NCBI RefSeq assembly: GCF_947259025.1
Contig: NZ_CAMYKO010000006.1
Span: forward strand, 248,001 to 312,000
Length of the DNA: 64,000 nt
Direction of reading: 5' to 3'
From: an uncultured Methylophaga sp.
GTDB lineage: Bacteria; Pseudomonadota; Gammaproteobacteria; Nitrosococcales; Methylophagaceae
Program-made: the position numbers and the translations under genes
Shown here: positions 8,911 to 17,822 of the stretch, piece by piece
How the letters are laid out: every line of letters starts with the position of its first letter
How positions within the stretch are numbered: position 1 is the first letter of the stretch
The notes under the pieces: generated by a model
What the model saw: the letters and a program-made list of their open reading frames with translations, nothing else
Database searches by the model: none
What the model was told of the DNA's origin: nothing

Positions 8911-9544
8911 CGGGCAGGGAATAGCTCTCCGGAGTGTCAGATACCGCTGAGGCGGGAGCCGCAACCGGGGTTAGCTGTAAAATGGCAGCGATCCGCGGAT
9001 GGTCGAAATAAATCAATTCCTTGCTGCGGATGCGACGGATCTGTGACAGGTGCGGATTGCGGGGGCCACCCAGATCGACACTGTCGGGTACAGCGGCAGA
9101 CCAGTTGTTACCGATACTGCTGTTTTCCTTGAACCAGAGATCAATATCCGCGTGCAGATAATTGACCCGGTATAACTTGAGCGCGCCTTCGACCAGATTA
9201 TTGTTGGAACTGATCTGCACTGAACGGGCACTGCCTTTACTCAGCATCGGTTGCTGCCAGGCCTTGTGATAATGCACCCGGTAATTGCTGGCGTTGGAGA
9301 GCCTGCTGGAAACACCGGCCAGGGTATCAACAGCGGCCGGCTGGATATGTTTGTTCGACATCTGCGGGCTGAGGCTGCCACTGCGAATATTGCTCATGGC
9401 CGGCCAGTGTTCGGCATTGGCACCGCTGAGGCGTTCAAATACTACCAGTTCAACGTGATACCACTGCTGGGCCAGTACATTGCCACTTGCCAGCAGCAAT
9501 AGAGCCAGCAGGCTGGCGCGGGAAAAGAAGGTTTTGTGAGTCAT
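8882..9544 (-). CDS. CsiV-family exported protein
   Basis: A 220-residue exported protein with a signal peptide (hydrophobic core LLALLLLASGNVLAQ) followed immediately by WYHVELVVFER, the hallmark N-terminus of the CsiV family described in Vibrio as a periplasmic cell-wall-related protein. A second conserved part (LYRVNYLHADIDLWF) has beta-strand character; the C-terminal 25 residues are low-complexity Ala/Ser/Glu. The ATG at 9544, preceded by AGG, is chosen because it places the signal peptide correctly. Function is only inferred from family. It overlaps the convergent mtnP-like gene. Confidence 0.7.
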   Translation of the reverse strand: MTHKTFFSRASLLALLLLASGNVLAQQWYHVELVVFERLSGANAEHWPAMSNIRSGSLSPQMSNKHIQPAAVDTLAGVSSRLSNASNYRVHYHKAWQQPMLSKGSARSVQISSNNNLVEGALKLYRVNYLHADIDLWFKENSSIGNNWSAAVPDSVDLGGPRNPHLSQIRRIRSKELIYFDHPRIAAILQLTPVAAPASAVSDTPESYSLPASGEAEEGQ

Positions 9545-9677
9545 GGCAACCTTGATAAGAGTGTGTGTCGAGCTATTGTCCACCGAATGCCCGCCAATAT
9601 TCAAGTGAGGCGCCCAAGCCCGCAGTTACCTGCTATTATCGGGCTGATCAATGCGGATCAACACAGAGGAAAGGGAA

Positions 9678-10607
9678 ATGGACGGATTTTCGGGGTTTGT
9701 GCTGTTCTTCCTGGCACTGGCGGTAGTCATCGTCCTGATGGGCGTGAAGTCAGTCAGCCAGGGCATGGAGTTTACTGTCGAGCGTTTCGGACGCTATACC
9801 CGCACATTGAGACCGGGGCTTAATCTGATTGTGCCGGTCATCGATAAGGTCGGTGCCAAGATCAACATGATGGAACAGGTGCTCGACGTGCCGTCACAGG
9901 AAATTATCACCCGCGATAATGCCATGGTACGGGTCGACGGTGTGGTCTTTTTCCAGGTCATTGATGCCGCCAAGGCGGCCTACGAGGTCAGCGGCCTGGA
10001 TAATGCCATTCTCAACCTGACCATGACCAATGTGCGCACCGTGATGGGCTCGATGGATCTGGATGAATTGCTGTCCAAGCGCGATGACATCAATACCCGC
10101 CTGCTGGGTGTGGTCGATGATGCCACCACTCCCTGGGGGATTAAAGTCACCCGGATTGAAATCAAGGACATTGAGCCCCCTGCAGACCTGGTGGAAGCGA
10201 TGGGCCGGCAAATGAAAGCCGAGCGGGAAAAACGCGCCAATATTCTGGATGCCGAGGGTGACCGCCAGGCCGAAATTCTGCGTGCTGAGGGCGAAAAGCA
10301 GGCCGCGGTATTGGAAGCTGAAGGCCGCCGTGAGGCCGCCTTCCGTGATGCCGAAGCCCGTGAGCGACTGGCAGAAGCTGAAGCCAAGGCCACCACGATG
10401 GTGTCCGAAGCGATTGCCAAAGGCGATATTCAGGCGGTCAATTATTTTGTTGCCCAGAAATATGTCGAAGCGCTGAAAGATATGGCGGCGGCCGACAATC
10501 ACAAAGTGATCATGATGCCGCTGGAAGCCAGCAGTGTCATAGGCTCAGTAGCCGGTATTACCGAACTGGCCCGCGAGGCCTTTGGCAATAAGGGATCATC
10601 ACAATGA
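9678..10607 (+). CDS. qmcA: SPFH/band-7 membrane protein (QmcA/stomatin-like)
   Basis: Inner-membrane scaffold protein of the stomatin/prohibitin superfamily. One N-terminal membrane helix (about residues 5-22) is followed by the band-7 domain (QGMEFTVERFGRYTRTLRPGLN) and a long Ala/Glu/Arg helical region (residues about 170-260) that would form a coiled coil, ending in a hydrophobic C-terminus. The ATG at 9678 is preceded by GAGGAAAGG. It overlaps nfeD by 4 bp; such pairs are widespread and are thought to act together at membrane microdomains. Length 309 aa matches E. coli QmcA (305). Confidence 0.9.
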   Translation: MDGFSGFVLFFLALAVVIVLMGVKSVSQGMEFTVERFGRYTRTLRPGLNLIVPVIDKVGAKINMMEQVLDVPSQEIITRDNAMVRVDGVVFFQVIDAAKAAYEVSGLDNAILNLTMTNVRTVMGSMDLDELLSKRDDINTRLLGVVDDATTPWGIKVTRIEIKDIEPPADLVEAMGRQMKAEREKRANILDAEGDRQAEILRAEGEKQAAVLEAEGRREAAFRDAEARERLAEAEAKATTMVSEAIAKGDIQAVNYFVAQKYVEALKDMAAADNHKVIMMPLEASSVIGSVAGITELAREAFGNKGSSQ

Positions 10608-11044
10608 GCTGGCAGATCGATTTCTGGTACTGGTGGATATTTGCCGTGGCGCTGGTGATTATTGAAATTTTGGCGCCCAGCTTTTTTGCACTTTGGATGG
10701 CAATCGCAGCGTTCCTGACCGGACTTGCGCTGTTGCTGATGCCGGATCTGGCATGGCAAATCCAGTTACTGTTGTTTGCCGTGTTATCCGTTGTCAGCAT
10801 CGTGCTGTGGCGGCATTATTATCTGAAAAATCCGATTCAAAGTGATCAGCCTAATCTCAACCGCCGGGGCGAGCAATACATTGGCAGGGTGGTGACCCTG
10901 ACCTCGCCGATCAGCGATGGCGTGGGCAAAATCCGGCTGGATGATTCGACCTGGAAAGTCACCGGCCCCGACTGTGCCAAAGGCACCAAAGTGCGGATCA
11001 TCGCGCTCAATAATGTAGTGTTCGATGTGGAACCGGAGCGCTGA
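10604..11044 (+). CDS. NfeD-family membrane protein
   Basis: Short NfeD of the YbbK type (146 aa): two to three membrane helices in residues 8-68 followed by a small OB-fold (GRVVTLTSPISDGVGKIRLD to VFDVEPER). No ClpP-like protease domain is present. It is translationally coupled to the SPFH protein upstream (ATGA) and its stop abuts the start of the histidine phosphatase gene. Confidence 0.88.
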   Translation: MSWQIDFWYWWIFAVALVIIEILAPSFFALWMAIAAFLTGLALLLMPDLAWQIQLLLFAVLSVVSIVLWRHYYLKNPIQSDQPNLNRRGEQYIGRVVTLTSPISDGVGKIRLDDSTWKVTGPDCAKGTKVRIIALNNVVFDVEPER

Positions 11045-11647
11045 ATGTGGCCCACCGTTATCGATCTGCTGCGTCACGGTGAGCCTGAAGGCGGCACACG
11101 CTATCGGGGCCAGCTTGATGATCCGCTGAGCGAGCTGGGCTGGCAGCAAATGCGTGACTTGCTGCCGGTCAATACACCCTGGCAGCAGATCATCACCTCG
11201 CCACTCAAGCGCTGTTCGGCTTTTGCTGAGGACCTGGCGCGACAGTCCGGCCTGCCGCTGACCTATGAACCTGACTTGCGGGAGATTGATTTCGGTGACT
11301 GGGAAGGGCAAACCGCCGCCGCACTGGAAAGGGCCGATAAATCGGCTTTTTATGCCTTTTACAATGATCCGCTGAACAACACCCCGCCCGGTGCCGAACC
11401 ACTGGTGGATTTTCAGCAGCGGGTATTGCGCGCTTTTGACGCGATTCAGCAACAATATCAACAACGCCACGTGCTGCTGGTCAGCCATGGCGGCACCATT
11501 CGCATTATTCTGGCGCATGTTTTGAATATGCCGCTTGATTCAATATGGCGGCTGAGCGTGCCCTATGCCAGCGTGAGCCGGATTCAGATTATCGGCCGAG
11601 GTGCCACTGCACAGCCGCAACTCAAGTTTCATGCAGGACGTTTATGA
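11045..11647 (+). CDS. histidine phosphatase family protein (CobC-like)
   Basis: Phosphoglycerate-mutase-like phosphatase with the catalytic His in LLRHGEPEGGTRYRGQLDDPLS near the N-terminus and a second His in LLVSHGG. The HGEPEGG-RYRG-D-PLS pattern is like alpha-ribazole-5'-phosphate phosphatase (CobC), the step that removes the phosphate from cobalamin precursors, but family annotation in this superfamily is unreliable and no other B12 synthesis gene is adjacent. Its end overlaps roxA (ATGA), placing it in a nfeD-phosphatase-roxA transcript. Confidence 0.75.
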   Translation: MWPTVIDLLRHGEPEGGTRYRGQLDDPLSELGWQQMRDLLPVNTPWQQIITSPLKRCSAFAEDLARQSGLPLTYEPDLREIDFGDWEGQTAAALERADKSAFYAFYNDPLNNTPPGAEPLVDFQQRVLRAFDAIQQQYQQRHVLLVSHGGTIRIILAHVLNMPLDSIWRLSVPYASVSRIQIIGRGATAQPQLKFHAGRL

Positions 11648-12819
11648 CCGCTTTTTTCAACAGTGAGCTGACCCAGCAACAGTTTCTGACCCAGTACTGG
11701 CAGAAAAAGCCGCTGCTTATTCGTCAGGCCTGGCCCGGCTTTGACCCTATCCTCAGTATTGAGGAACTGGCCGGACTGGCCTGTGAAGAGGAGATTGAAT
11801 CGCGGCTGGTAATAGAGCAGGGTGAAAGCGGTCCCTGGCAACTGCGCCATGGCCCGTTCAGCGAGCTGGACTTTGCTGCCTTGCCGGCCTCCCACTGGAC
11901 TTTGCTGGTACAGGATGTGGATAAACATGTGCCGGAACTGGCCAGCATCATGCGGCGGTTTAATTTTATTCCTGACTGGCGTCGTGATGATCTGATGGTG
12001 AGCTTTGCCCCCGAGGGTGGCAGTGTCGGACCGCATACCGATGGTTATGATGTCTTTTTGCTGCAGGCCAAGGGTAGCCGGCGCTGGCAGATTAGCCATG
12101 AGCCGTTGCAGGAAGCGGAATTTATCGATGGCCTGGATTTAAAAATCCTCAAGCAGTTTGAGGCTGATGAGAGCTGGGATCTGCAGCCCGGCGATATGCT
12201 TTACCTGCCACCGCATTTTGCCCACCACGGGGTGGCGCTGGATGACTGTATGACGTTTTCAGTGGGGTTCCGGGCCCCGACCCAAATGGAGTTGCTGGAT
12301 GCTTTTATGCAAACGCTGACCGAACAGGAAGGCGGTTTGCAACGCTACCGTGATCCCGGACTACAGGTGGCAGCGGATGACAAACTGATTGATGCTGCGG
12401 CATTGAATCGCTTCAAGCAGAGCCTGCTTAACTGCATAGAACAGTCCGATCAGTGGGTTATGGATGCGGTCGGCCGCCTGATGACCGAAACCAAACCCAG
12501 TCTGCAGTGGCTGGCCGATGCCAGTATCAGTGATCCGGTCAGTGAGACAATGCTGACAGAGCGAATGCTGGCAGGGGATAGTCTGGTTGCTAACCCCTAT
12601 ATTCGCGTGGCCTGGGTGGAAACTGAAGCAGAATTCAAACTGTTTGCTGCCGGTGACAGTATCAGTCTCGCTAAAACCGCCAGCGTCGCCTTACCCTTGC
12701 TGCTGCAGGAGCGGCCGATTGATCTGACAGTATTAAAACAACTGCGCGCGCTGCCCTCAGCTATGGCAGCGCTGGAGCAATTGATAGCCGTCGGCGCCCG
12801 ACATTGGCAGCAGGATTAG
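11644..12819 (+). CDS. roxA: ribosomal protein L16 arginine 3-hydroxylase
   Basis: JmjC-type 2-oxoglutarate/Fe(II) oxygenase of the YcfD/RoxA family that hydroxylates an arginine of ribosomal protein uL16. Fe ligands are visible: HTDGYD (His131, Asp133) and the later His cluster in PPHFAHHG (residues 191-195). A winged-helix-like C-terminal region follows; 391 aa is the expected size. The start ATG overlaps the stop of the upstream phosphatase by ATGA, favoured over a longer in-frame reading that would run through that gene. Confidence 0.9.
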   Translation: MTAFFNSELTQQQFLTQYWQKKPLLIRQAWPGFDPILSIEELAGLACEEEIESRLVIEQGESGPWQLRHGPFSELDFAALPASHWTLLVQDVDKHVPELASIMRRFNFIPDWRRDDLMVSFAPEGGSVGPHTDGYDVFLLQAKGSRRWQISHEPLQEAEFIDGLDLKILKQFEADESWDLQPGDMLYLPPHFAHHGVALDDCMTFSVGFRAPTQMELLDAFMQTLTEQEGGLQRYRDPGLQVAADDKLIDAAALNRFKQSLLNCIEQSDQWVMDAVGRLMTETKPSLQWLADASISDPVSETMLTERMLAGDSLVANPYIRVAWVETEAEFKLFAAGDSISLAKTASVALPLLLQERPIDLTVLKQLRALPSAMAALEQLIAVGARHWQQD

Positions 12820-13331
12820 TTTTTGACGCCGCGCTTGAAAATCGTCTTATGACATTTAGGGCAGGGCGGGATACGACTGGTTTTCTTGAAGTGCATCTCA
12901 CAGCCGCAGGCATCACAGACCAGGGTGCCGATCGCAGCAATTTCGCCGGTGTGATATTCCTGGGCACGTTTGGCCTGAGCGGCAAGCCGGTTGAGCTCCA
13001 GCCGGGTCTTGTCAGCGGCACGGGCGAACAGATCCAGCATGCGCTCCTCAACCAGTTGCAGATCAAAACTGAACCAACTGGAAAGCTCTTTACCGGTTTT
13101 ATCCAGGTAGTCGGCAGCCTCATGCAGGTCACGTTTGACGTAGGCTGCGACTTTTTCTGCCTCTTCGCTCGACAACTCACGCAGTTCCACCGCACGCTTC
13201 TTGGCCCGGTCAATATTGCGCTGTAAAGTGGGGATAGCCTGCTCTTCGGCATCATCGAGCAGGTGATGCACCCGCTCCATCATTTTGTCGTATGCGTCGA
13301 CCAGTTTTTTTTCAAAATTGTCCTGTTCCAT
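12816..13331 (-). CDS. zinc-ribbon protein, DUF1451 (YbeL-like)
   Basis: A 171-residue cytoplasmic protein. The first two thirds are charged helical sequence (SSEEAEKVAAYVKRDLHEAADYL resembles the YbeL core). The C-terminus is a zinc ribbon: YHTGEIAAIGTLVCDACG and CPKCH provide two CxxC pairs. Function is unknown in the family. Its last 4 bp overlap the convergent roxA; the upstream gap separates it from divergent dsbB. Confidence 0.82.
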   Translation of the reverse strand: MEQDNFEKKLVDAYDKMMERVHHLLDDAEEQAIPTLQRNIDRAKKRAVELRELSSEEAEKVAAYVKRDLHEAADYLDKTGKELSSWFSFDLQLVEERMLDLFARAADKTRLELNRLAAQAKRAQEYHTGEIAAIGTLVCDACGCEMHFKKTSRIPPCPKCHKTIFKRGVKN

Positions 13332-13401
13332 CGCATTACTCCTTTAAACGCCGGCCTTTTTAAGATAAGTTAGCACAACTAACCAAACCTAGGGGGCCAT
13401 T

Positions 13402-13905
13402 TTGAACACATTTCGCGGGGTTTTCCTGACCGGATTTCTGCTCTGTCTGAGCATGTTGCTGATTGCCGGCTATTTTCAGTTTATTGAGCACCTGGATCCT
13501 TGTCCCTTGTGTATTCTGCAGAGACTGATGGTATTGGTGGCAGGTGTGTTCTTTTTGCTGGGAGCCATCCATAACCCGGTGACGACTGGTCGCCGTATTT
13601 ATGGCCTGCTGGTTGTGGTGTCGGCAGGCATCGGTGCGGTGATTGCCGGCCGTCATGTCTGGCTGCAGCAATTGCCGGCCGATCAGGTACCAACCTGTGG
13701 TCCGGGACTGAACTTTATCCTGGAAAATTTCCCGCTTAGCCAGGCCATTGATATGGTGCTGCGCGGTTCCGGCGAATGCGCCGATGTGATGTGGACCTTT
13801 CTCGGATTAAGCATACCGGCGTGGACGCTGGTGGCTTTTGTGCTGATGATCCTGGCAGGGCTGAGTCAGCTATTTGGCAAACACAGACAGCCCGACTTTA
13901 TCTGA
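13402..13905 (+). CDS. dsbB: disulfide bond formation protein B
   Basis: Inner-membrane quinone reductase that re-oxidises periplasmic DsbA. Four membrane helices are evident. The first redox pair is C34-P-L-C37 (family usually CVLC or CPLC) and the second is C99/C126 in the second periplasmic loop; an Arg in QRLM follows the first pair. The start is a TTG at 13402 preceded by AGGGGG at good spacing; the next in-frame ATG lies inside the first helix. A hairpin overlaps its stop codon. DsbA is not in this window. Confidence 0.9.
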   Translation: MNTFRGVFLTGFLLCLSMLLIAGYFQFIEHLDPCPLCILQRLMVLVAGVFFLLGAIHNPVTTGRRIYGLLVVVSAGIGAVIAGRHVWLQQLPADQVPTCGPGLNFILENFPLSQAIDMVLRGSGECADVMWTFLGLSIPAWTLVAFVLMILAGLSQLFGKHRQPDFI

Positions 13906-13912
13906 GTCGGGC
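13890..13912 (+). terminator. possible terminator hairpin at the dsbB end
   Basis: An 8-bp perfect stem GCCCGACT/AGTCGGGC with a 7-base loop spans the dsbB stop codon. There is no T-run after it, so it is either a weak intrinsic terminator or an RNA-stabilising hairpin. A second 7-bp inverted repeat (GCCATGC/GCATGGC, 13956-13972) lies between it and the convergent infA end and may serve infA. Confidence 0.4.
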
Positions 13913-13978
13913 CCTTGAGGGCTGATAGCAGCAGCGGGTAAAAAGATCAGGGAAGGCCATGCGCGGCATGGCTGCTGA

Positions 13979-14197
13979 TTAGCGTGCGCGGTAGACGATG
14001 CGACCTTTGCTCAGATCGTAGGGAGTCAGTTGAACAGTGACTTTATCGCCGGTCAGGATGCGGATGTAGTTTTTACGCATTTTGCCTGAAATATGGGCAG
14101 TGACCACGTGACCGTTTTCCAGTTCGACACGGAAAGTGGTATTAGGCATGGTGTCAATGACTGTGCCTTCAAATTCAATATGATCTTCTTTTGCCAT
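13979..14197 (-). CDS. infA: translation initiation factor IF-1
   Basis: 72-residue OB-fold protein that binds the 30S A site during initiation. The sequence [13 protein letters not shown], the [20 protein letters not shown] segment and the [10 protein letters not shown] end match bacterial IF-1 from end to end. It is the last gene of an aat-bpt-infA run, an arrangement common in Gammaproteobacteria. Confidence 0.97.
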   Translation of the reverse strand: MAKEDHIEFEGTVIDTMPNTTFRVELENGHVVTAHISGKMRKNYIRILTGDKVTVQLTPYDLSKGRIVYRAR

Positions 14198-14249
14198 AAA
14201 CTCTTAATGACCTTGAGGTAAAACGATCATTTTGCCGTAATATCACTGA

Positions 14250-14954
14250 TTATTCAAAGTTTTTATCAACTTTACGCCATTTGGAGCGGTAGGCCTCCAG
14301 CGCTGAGAATTTGGTTTTGTAGCGCATTTTGGGACTTTCTTCGATCCAGTAACCCAGATAAAGCCATGAAAGTCCGTAATTTCTTACCAGTTCTATTTGT
14401 TTGAGTATGGCAAAAGTCCCCAGACTGCGTTTATCCATAGCGGGGTCAAAAAAGGTGTAGAAGGCCGATGCCCCCTGATTGATAAAGTCGGTGACGGCCA
14501 GCGCGACCAGTTTTTCACCCAGACGAAACTCGATAAAGGCGGTATCACACCAGCTACTGGTGAGAAAGTTGATGTAGCTGTCGGTGGTGGGGTTATCCAT
14601 ACCGCCGCCGGGATGACGGCCAGCCAGGTAGCGGCTGTAGAGTGCGAAATGCTCGAAATGGAATTCGGCCGGCCGTACTTTCATTTCGATATCACGGTTT
14701 TTGTTCAAACAACGTCGCTGACTGCGGTTGGGCCGGAAGTTATTGACATCGATACGCACCGGCACGCAGGCATCACAGTCCGGACAGAAAGGCCGGTAGA
14801 TATGATCGCCACTGCGGCGAAAGCCATGTTCGATCAACTGGCTGTATAGGGCTTTACTGGCCGGTTTAGTCGGATCAGGGTAAATATTCCGCGCCCGTCT
14901 GCCTTCCAGGTAGGAGCAGGCGTGAGGTTGATCCTGATAAAAATCGAGACTCAT
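14250..14954 (-). CDS. bpt: aspartate/glutamate leucyltransferase
   Basis: Transfers leucine from Leu-tRNA to proteins with N-terminal Asp or Glu, feeding the ClpS/ClpAP N-degron pathway. Conserved blocks are present: the N-terminal CSYLEGR-ARNI, the Cys-rich YRPFCPDCDACVPVRI, and HPGGGMDNPT; the C-terminal half carries YLGYWI and Y-TKF. 234 aa is normal. It overlaps aat by 4 bp, so the two transferases of the pathway are co-expressed. Confidence 0.94.
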   Translation of the reverse strand: MSLDFYQDQPHACSYLEGRRARNIYPDPTKPASKALYSQLIEHGFRRSGDHIYRPFCPDCDACVPVRIDVNNFRPNRSQRRCLNKNRDIEMKVRPAEFHFEHFALYSRYLAGRHPGGGMDNPTTDSYINFLTSSWCDTAFIEFRLGEKLVALAVTDFINQGASAFYTFFDPAMDKRSLGTFAILKQIELVRNYGLSWLYLGYWIEESPKMRYKTKFSALEAYRSKWRKVDKNFE

Positions 14955-15673
14955 GTGATCACCGGTAAATCGGCATCAAGCTGCCAAGGTGCCAGCACTG
15001 CCGGCTGATGACAAAGTTGCTGAAGTTGTTCAATAAAGCCGGCCCGCGGCATTTCTTCAGCGCCCATCCGGGACAGGTGATCCGAGTAAATCTGGCAGTC
15101 TATCAGCGGCATATGCCAGCGCTGCATTTGCTGGCACAAAGCGACCAGTGCCACTTTGGAACTGTCAGTGACAAAACTGAACATGGATTCACCAAAAAAT
15201 GCCTTGCCCATAGCCACACCATAGAGACCGCCCACCAGGCGATTTTGTTGCCAGACTTCGACACTGTGGGCATAACCCAGCCTATGTAGTTCATTATAGG
15301 CCATAATCATCTCGTCATGGATCCAGGTGCGGTTATCCGGGTCGGTGGGCTGATTGGCGCGGGGCGCGGAGCAGGCATGCATGACTTCTTCAAATGCCTG
15401 GTCCAGGGTGACCTTGAACGATTGCTTGCGCAGCTGGCGTTTCAGACTTTTGCTGATATGCACCCGATCAGTGTGCAGGATCATACGGGGATCAGGACAC
15501 CACCAGAGGATCGGATCATTTTTGTTGAACCAGGGGAAAATACCATGCTGGTAGGCATCAAGCAGCCGTTCTGCGGATAAGTCTCCCCCCGCTGCCAGCA
15601 AACCATGTTCTGTGGCCTGTTCAACCGGCGGGAAGCGACTGCGGGTTGTGGCCGCTAACCAAGTGATAGACAT
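14951..15673 (-). CDS. aat: leucyl/phenylalanyl-tRNA--protein transferase
   Basis: Adds Leu or Phe to proteins starting with Arg or Lys, marking them for ClpAP. Signatures: GLLAAGGDLSAERLLDAY, GIFPWFN-DPILWWCPDPR, and NRLVGGLYGVAMGKAFFGESMFS. 240 aa matches the family. It is the first gene of the aat-bpt-infA run and starts 4 bp after the HDOD gene stop, so it may share that upstream transcript. Confidence 0.95.
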   Translation of the reverse strand: MSITWLAATTRSRFPPVEQATEHGLLAAGGDLSAERLLDAYQHGIFPWFNKNDPILWWCPDPRMILHTDRVHISKSLKRQLRKQSFKVTLDQAFEEVMHACSAPRANQPTDPDNRTWIHDEMIMAYNELHRLGYAHSVEVWQQNRLVGGLYGVAMGKAFFGESMFSFVTDSSKVALVALCQQMQRWHMPLIDCQIYSDHLSRMGAEEMPRAGFIEQLQQLCHQPAVLAPWQLDADLPVIT

Positions 15674-15677
15674 AGAA

Positions 15678-16859
15678 TCAATCTTGCAGTTGTAAATTGA
15701 GTTCCTTAGCCCAGTTTATGGAATCAAGATAGGTTCTGACCAGTACTTCTTTGGGGATAGGGGAATGTTGCAGTAACTGCCACTCGCCACGCTCGTAATT
15801 CAGTGCGTCATGAAGGGCAAAACCGGCCGGGCCTTTCTGCTGATTCAGGGCGATTTTCAGCTCCTCGGACAAAGGCAGGTTTTCGGTGATGTCGCTAATC
15901 GGCCGGTCCAGAATGGCATCGAGGGTGGAAAACAGGCCGGTGGCAAAAAAAGCATCAGGCTGGCCGCGGTAATACTTGGCTAATAGCTCGCACATGCGCG
16001 CCCGGATCATGGCCACTCCACGCAGTTCGTTGGGTTTGTCATCCATACCGGCAAGGCACAAAAGGCTGGCCCAGGTTTTGATTTTATTGAAGCCCAGCAT
16101 CATCACGGCCTGTTTGGTGCTGTTGACCTCGCGTGGCAGGCCAAAGAAGGCCGAGTTAATCAGCCGCAACAGTTTATAACTGAGATTGACATCCTGATTG
16201 ATGGTGGCAGCCAAATCATCGGGTTCGATATCGGGCTCCTGCAGTTTCACCAGCACTTCCATCAGGGTTTGCTGCGCGGGGCTGGCACTGGGCTTTTCCT
16301 TGGCCTGGGGCAGGGTATAGAAAATCCCCTGCAGCAGATCCAGGCGCTGACTTTTACAGAACTGATATTCGGCGGCCGCGTTGACATTGGTGGCACAGAG
16401 GATCTGATGTTGCTGACGCCACTGAGGCAGATAGTCGGTCAGCACCTGTGGCCGGAACTGTTCCAGGTCGATCAGCAGCGTCTGGGCGCGGCTGTCATTA
16501 TCATTACGGGCATGGCCGGCGAAGCTGAAAGCCTTGTTGCTGAGCTGCGGCACATCATCACCGTTAATATCCAGCGTCAGAGACATGCCGATATCGGATA
16601 AATTGAGCAGGGCATCCTGCCAGGACTCGGGAATAGTGAGCAAGGCCTGCTGACGGTGACTGATGCCTTTGAGAATGTTGGGCAGTTGTTCAATAAAGTC
16701 GGGTACCGCGCTGTCATCATCCAGCTTGCTGCCCTGCAAATCCAGGAACGAGAGGTGATAACTGTCCACATTGAGCCGGTTGGGGGTGAACAGCGGCTGG
16801 CGATGAATCAAACCCTTGAAGGTCTTTAGCAACTCAAAAGGCACAGGTTGTTCATCCAT
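15678..16859 (-). CDS. degenerate-EAL/HDOD domain protein (YuxH type)
   Basis: Signalling protein of 393 aa. The N-terminal half (to about residue 190) aligns by pattern with EAL domains of the YuxH type (IHRQPLFTPNRLNVDSYHLSFLD; LLQGIFYTLP near its end) but lacks the ExLxR motif, so it should not hydrolyse c-di-GMP. The C-terminal half is an HDOD domain (AATINQDVNLSYKLLRLINSAFFGLPREV-S--QAV-MLG). Such proteins are usually effectors in motility, type IV pilus or c-di-GMP networks; the exact role is unknown. It lies between recR and aat. Confidence 0.8.
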   Translation of the reverse strand: MDEQPVPFELLKTFKGLIHRQPLFTPNRLNVDSYHLSFLDLQGSKLDDDSAVPDFIEQLPNILKGISHRQQALLTIPESWQDALLNLSDIGMSLTLDINGDDVPQLSNKAFSFAGHARNDNDSRAQTLLIDLEQFRPQVLTDYLPQWRQQHQILCATNVNAAAEYQFCKSQRLDLLQGIFYTLPQAKEKPSASPAQQTLMEVLVKLQEPDIEPDDLAATINQDVNLSYKLLRLINSAFFGLPREVNSTKQAVMMLGFNKIKTWASLLCLAGMDDKPNELRGVAMIRARMCELLAKYYRGQPDAFFATGLFSTLDAILDRPISDITENLPLSEELKIALNQQKGPAGFALHDALNYERGEWQLLQHSPIPKEVLVRTYLDSINWAKELNLQLQD

Positions 16860-16890
16860 GGTCAGATGCTCTTGTTAAAAATCAGTCTTC

Positions 16891-17490
16891 TCAGATTGAT
16901 TCACGACCGGAGAAGGCATGTGACAGTGTACCACTGTCAATAAATTCCAGCTCTCCGCCCAGTGGAATGCCATGTGCCAGCCGCGATACCTTGATATTAC
17001 GGGCGCGGGCCAGTTCGCTGATGTAGTGGGCGGTGGCTTCCCCTTCCACCGTGGGATTGGTAGCCAGAATGACTTCTTCCACCGTGCCCTGATCCAGCCA
17101 CTCGGCCAGTTGCGGGATACCCAAAGCTTCCGGGCCGATGCCATCCAGCGGTGACAAGTGCCCTGACAATACAAAGTACTGCCCCTGATATTGCGTGGCC
17201 TGTTCAATAGTCAGCACATCACTGGGCATTTCCACCACGCAGAGCAAATCCTGCTGACGGCGGATATCCTGACAGCGGATGCAAAGATCGCTTTCACACA
17301 GAATCCGGCAGCGCTGGCAGTGACGCACATTGTTCAATGCCTTTTGTAATGCCGTTGCCAGGCGTTCACTGCCATCACGGTTACGTTCCAGCAGGTGAAA
17401 GGTCATCCGCTGCGCCGACTTGGGGCCGACACCGGGCAGGCAGCGCAAAGCCTGCATCAACTCGTCAATACTGGGTCCGAGACTGGCCAT
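16891..17490 (-). CDS. recR: recombination mediator protein RecR
   Basis: Part of the RecFOR pathway that loads RecA on SSB-coated gaps. HhH motif ([12 protein letters not shown], residues 17-28), a four-cysteine zinc finger (C-x2-C near 58, [10 protein letters not shown]), a Toprim domain ([21 protein letters not shown]) and a C-terminal Walker-B-like end. 199 aa as expected. It is 9 bp downstream of ybaB, which is 14 bp downstream of dnaX: the classical dnaX-ybaB-recR operon. Confidence 0.97.
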   Translation of the reverse strand: MASLGPSIDELMQALRCLPGVGPKSAQRMTFHLLERNRDGSERLATALQKALNNVRHCQRCRILCESDLCIRCQDIRRQQDLLCVVEMPSDVLTIEQATQYQGQYFVLSGHLSPLDGIGPEALGIPQLAEWLDQGTVEEVILATNPTVEGEATAHYISELARARNIKVSRLAHGIPLGGELEFIDSGTLSHAFSGRESI

Positions 17491-17499
17491 AGCGTGATA

Positions 17500-17808
17500 T
17501 TAAAAGGGCATCTTCATGCCGGGTGGCATCATGCCAGACATGCGTTCCTGCGTGGTTTTTTCGACCTGGCGGTTTGCATCATTGATGGCTGCCGCTACCA
17601 GATCTTCCACCATTTCCTTGTCATCTTCGAACAAGGTATCTTCGATTTCGATGCGTTTGACATCATGTTTACCGGTCATGGTGACTTTGACCATGCCGCC
17701 GCCGGCCTGACCGACGACTTCTACTTTAGCCAGTTCTTCCTGGGCTTTTTCCATATTGGCCTGCATCTGCTGGGCCTGCTTCATCAGGTTGCCTAATCCA
17801 CCTTTCAT
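17500..17808 (-). CDS. ybaB: nucleoid-associated protein YbaB/EbfC family
   Basis: Small dimeric DNA-binding protein. The N-terminal [13 protein letters not shown] and the central [17 protein letters not shown] are diagnostic. Two ATG codons are possible; the one at 17808 is chosen because an AAGGA lies seven bases before it, whereas it directly abuts the first ATG (17814). The resulting protein is 102 aa. It sits between dnaX and recR. Confidence 0.94.
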   Translation of the reverse strand: MKGGLGNLMKQAQQMQANMEKAQEELAKVEVVGQAGGGMVKVTMTGKHDVKRIEIEDTLFEDDKEMVEDLVAAAINDANRQVEKTTQERMSGMMPPGMKMPF

Positions 17809-17822
17809 GGCCATTCCTTTTG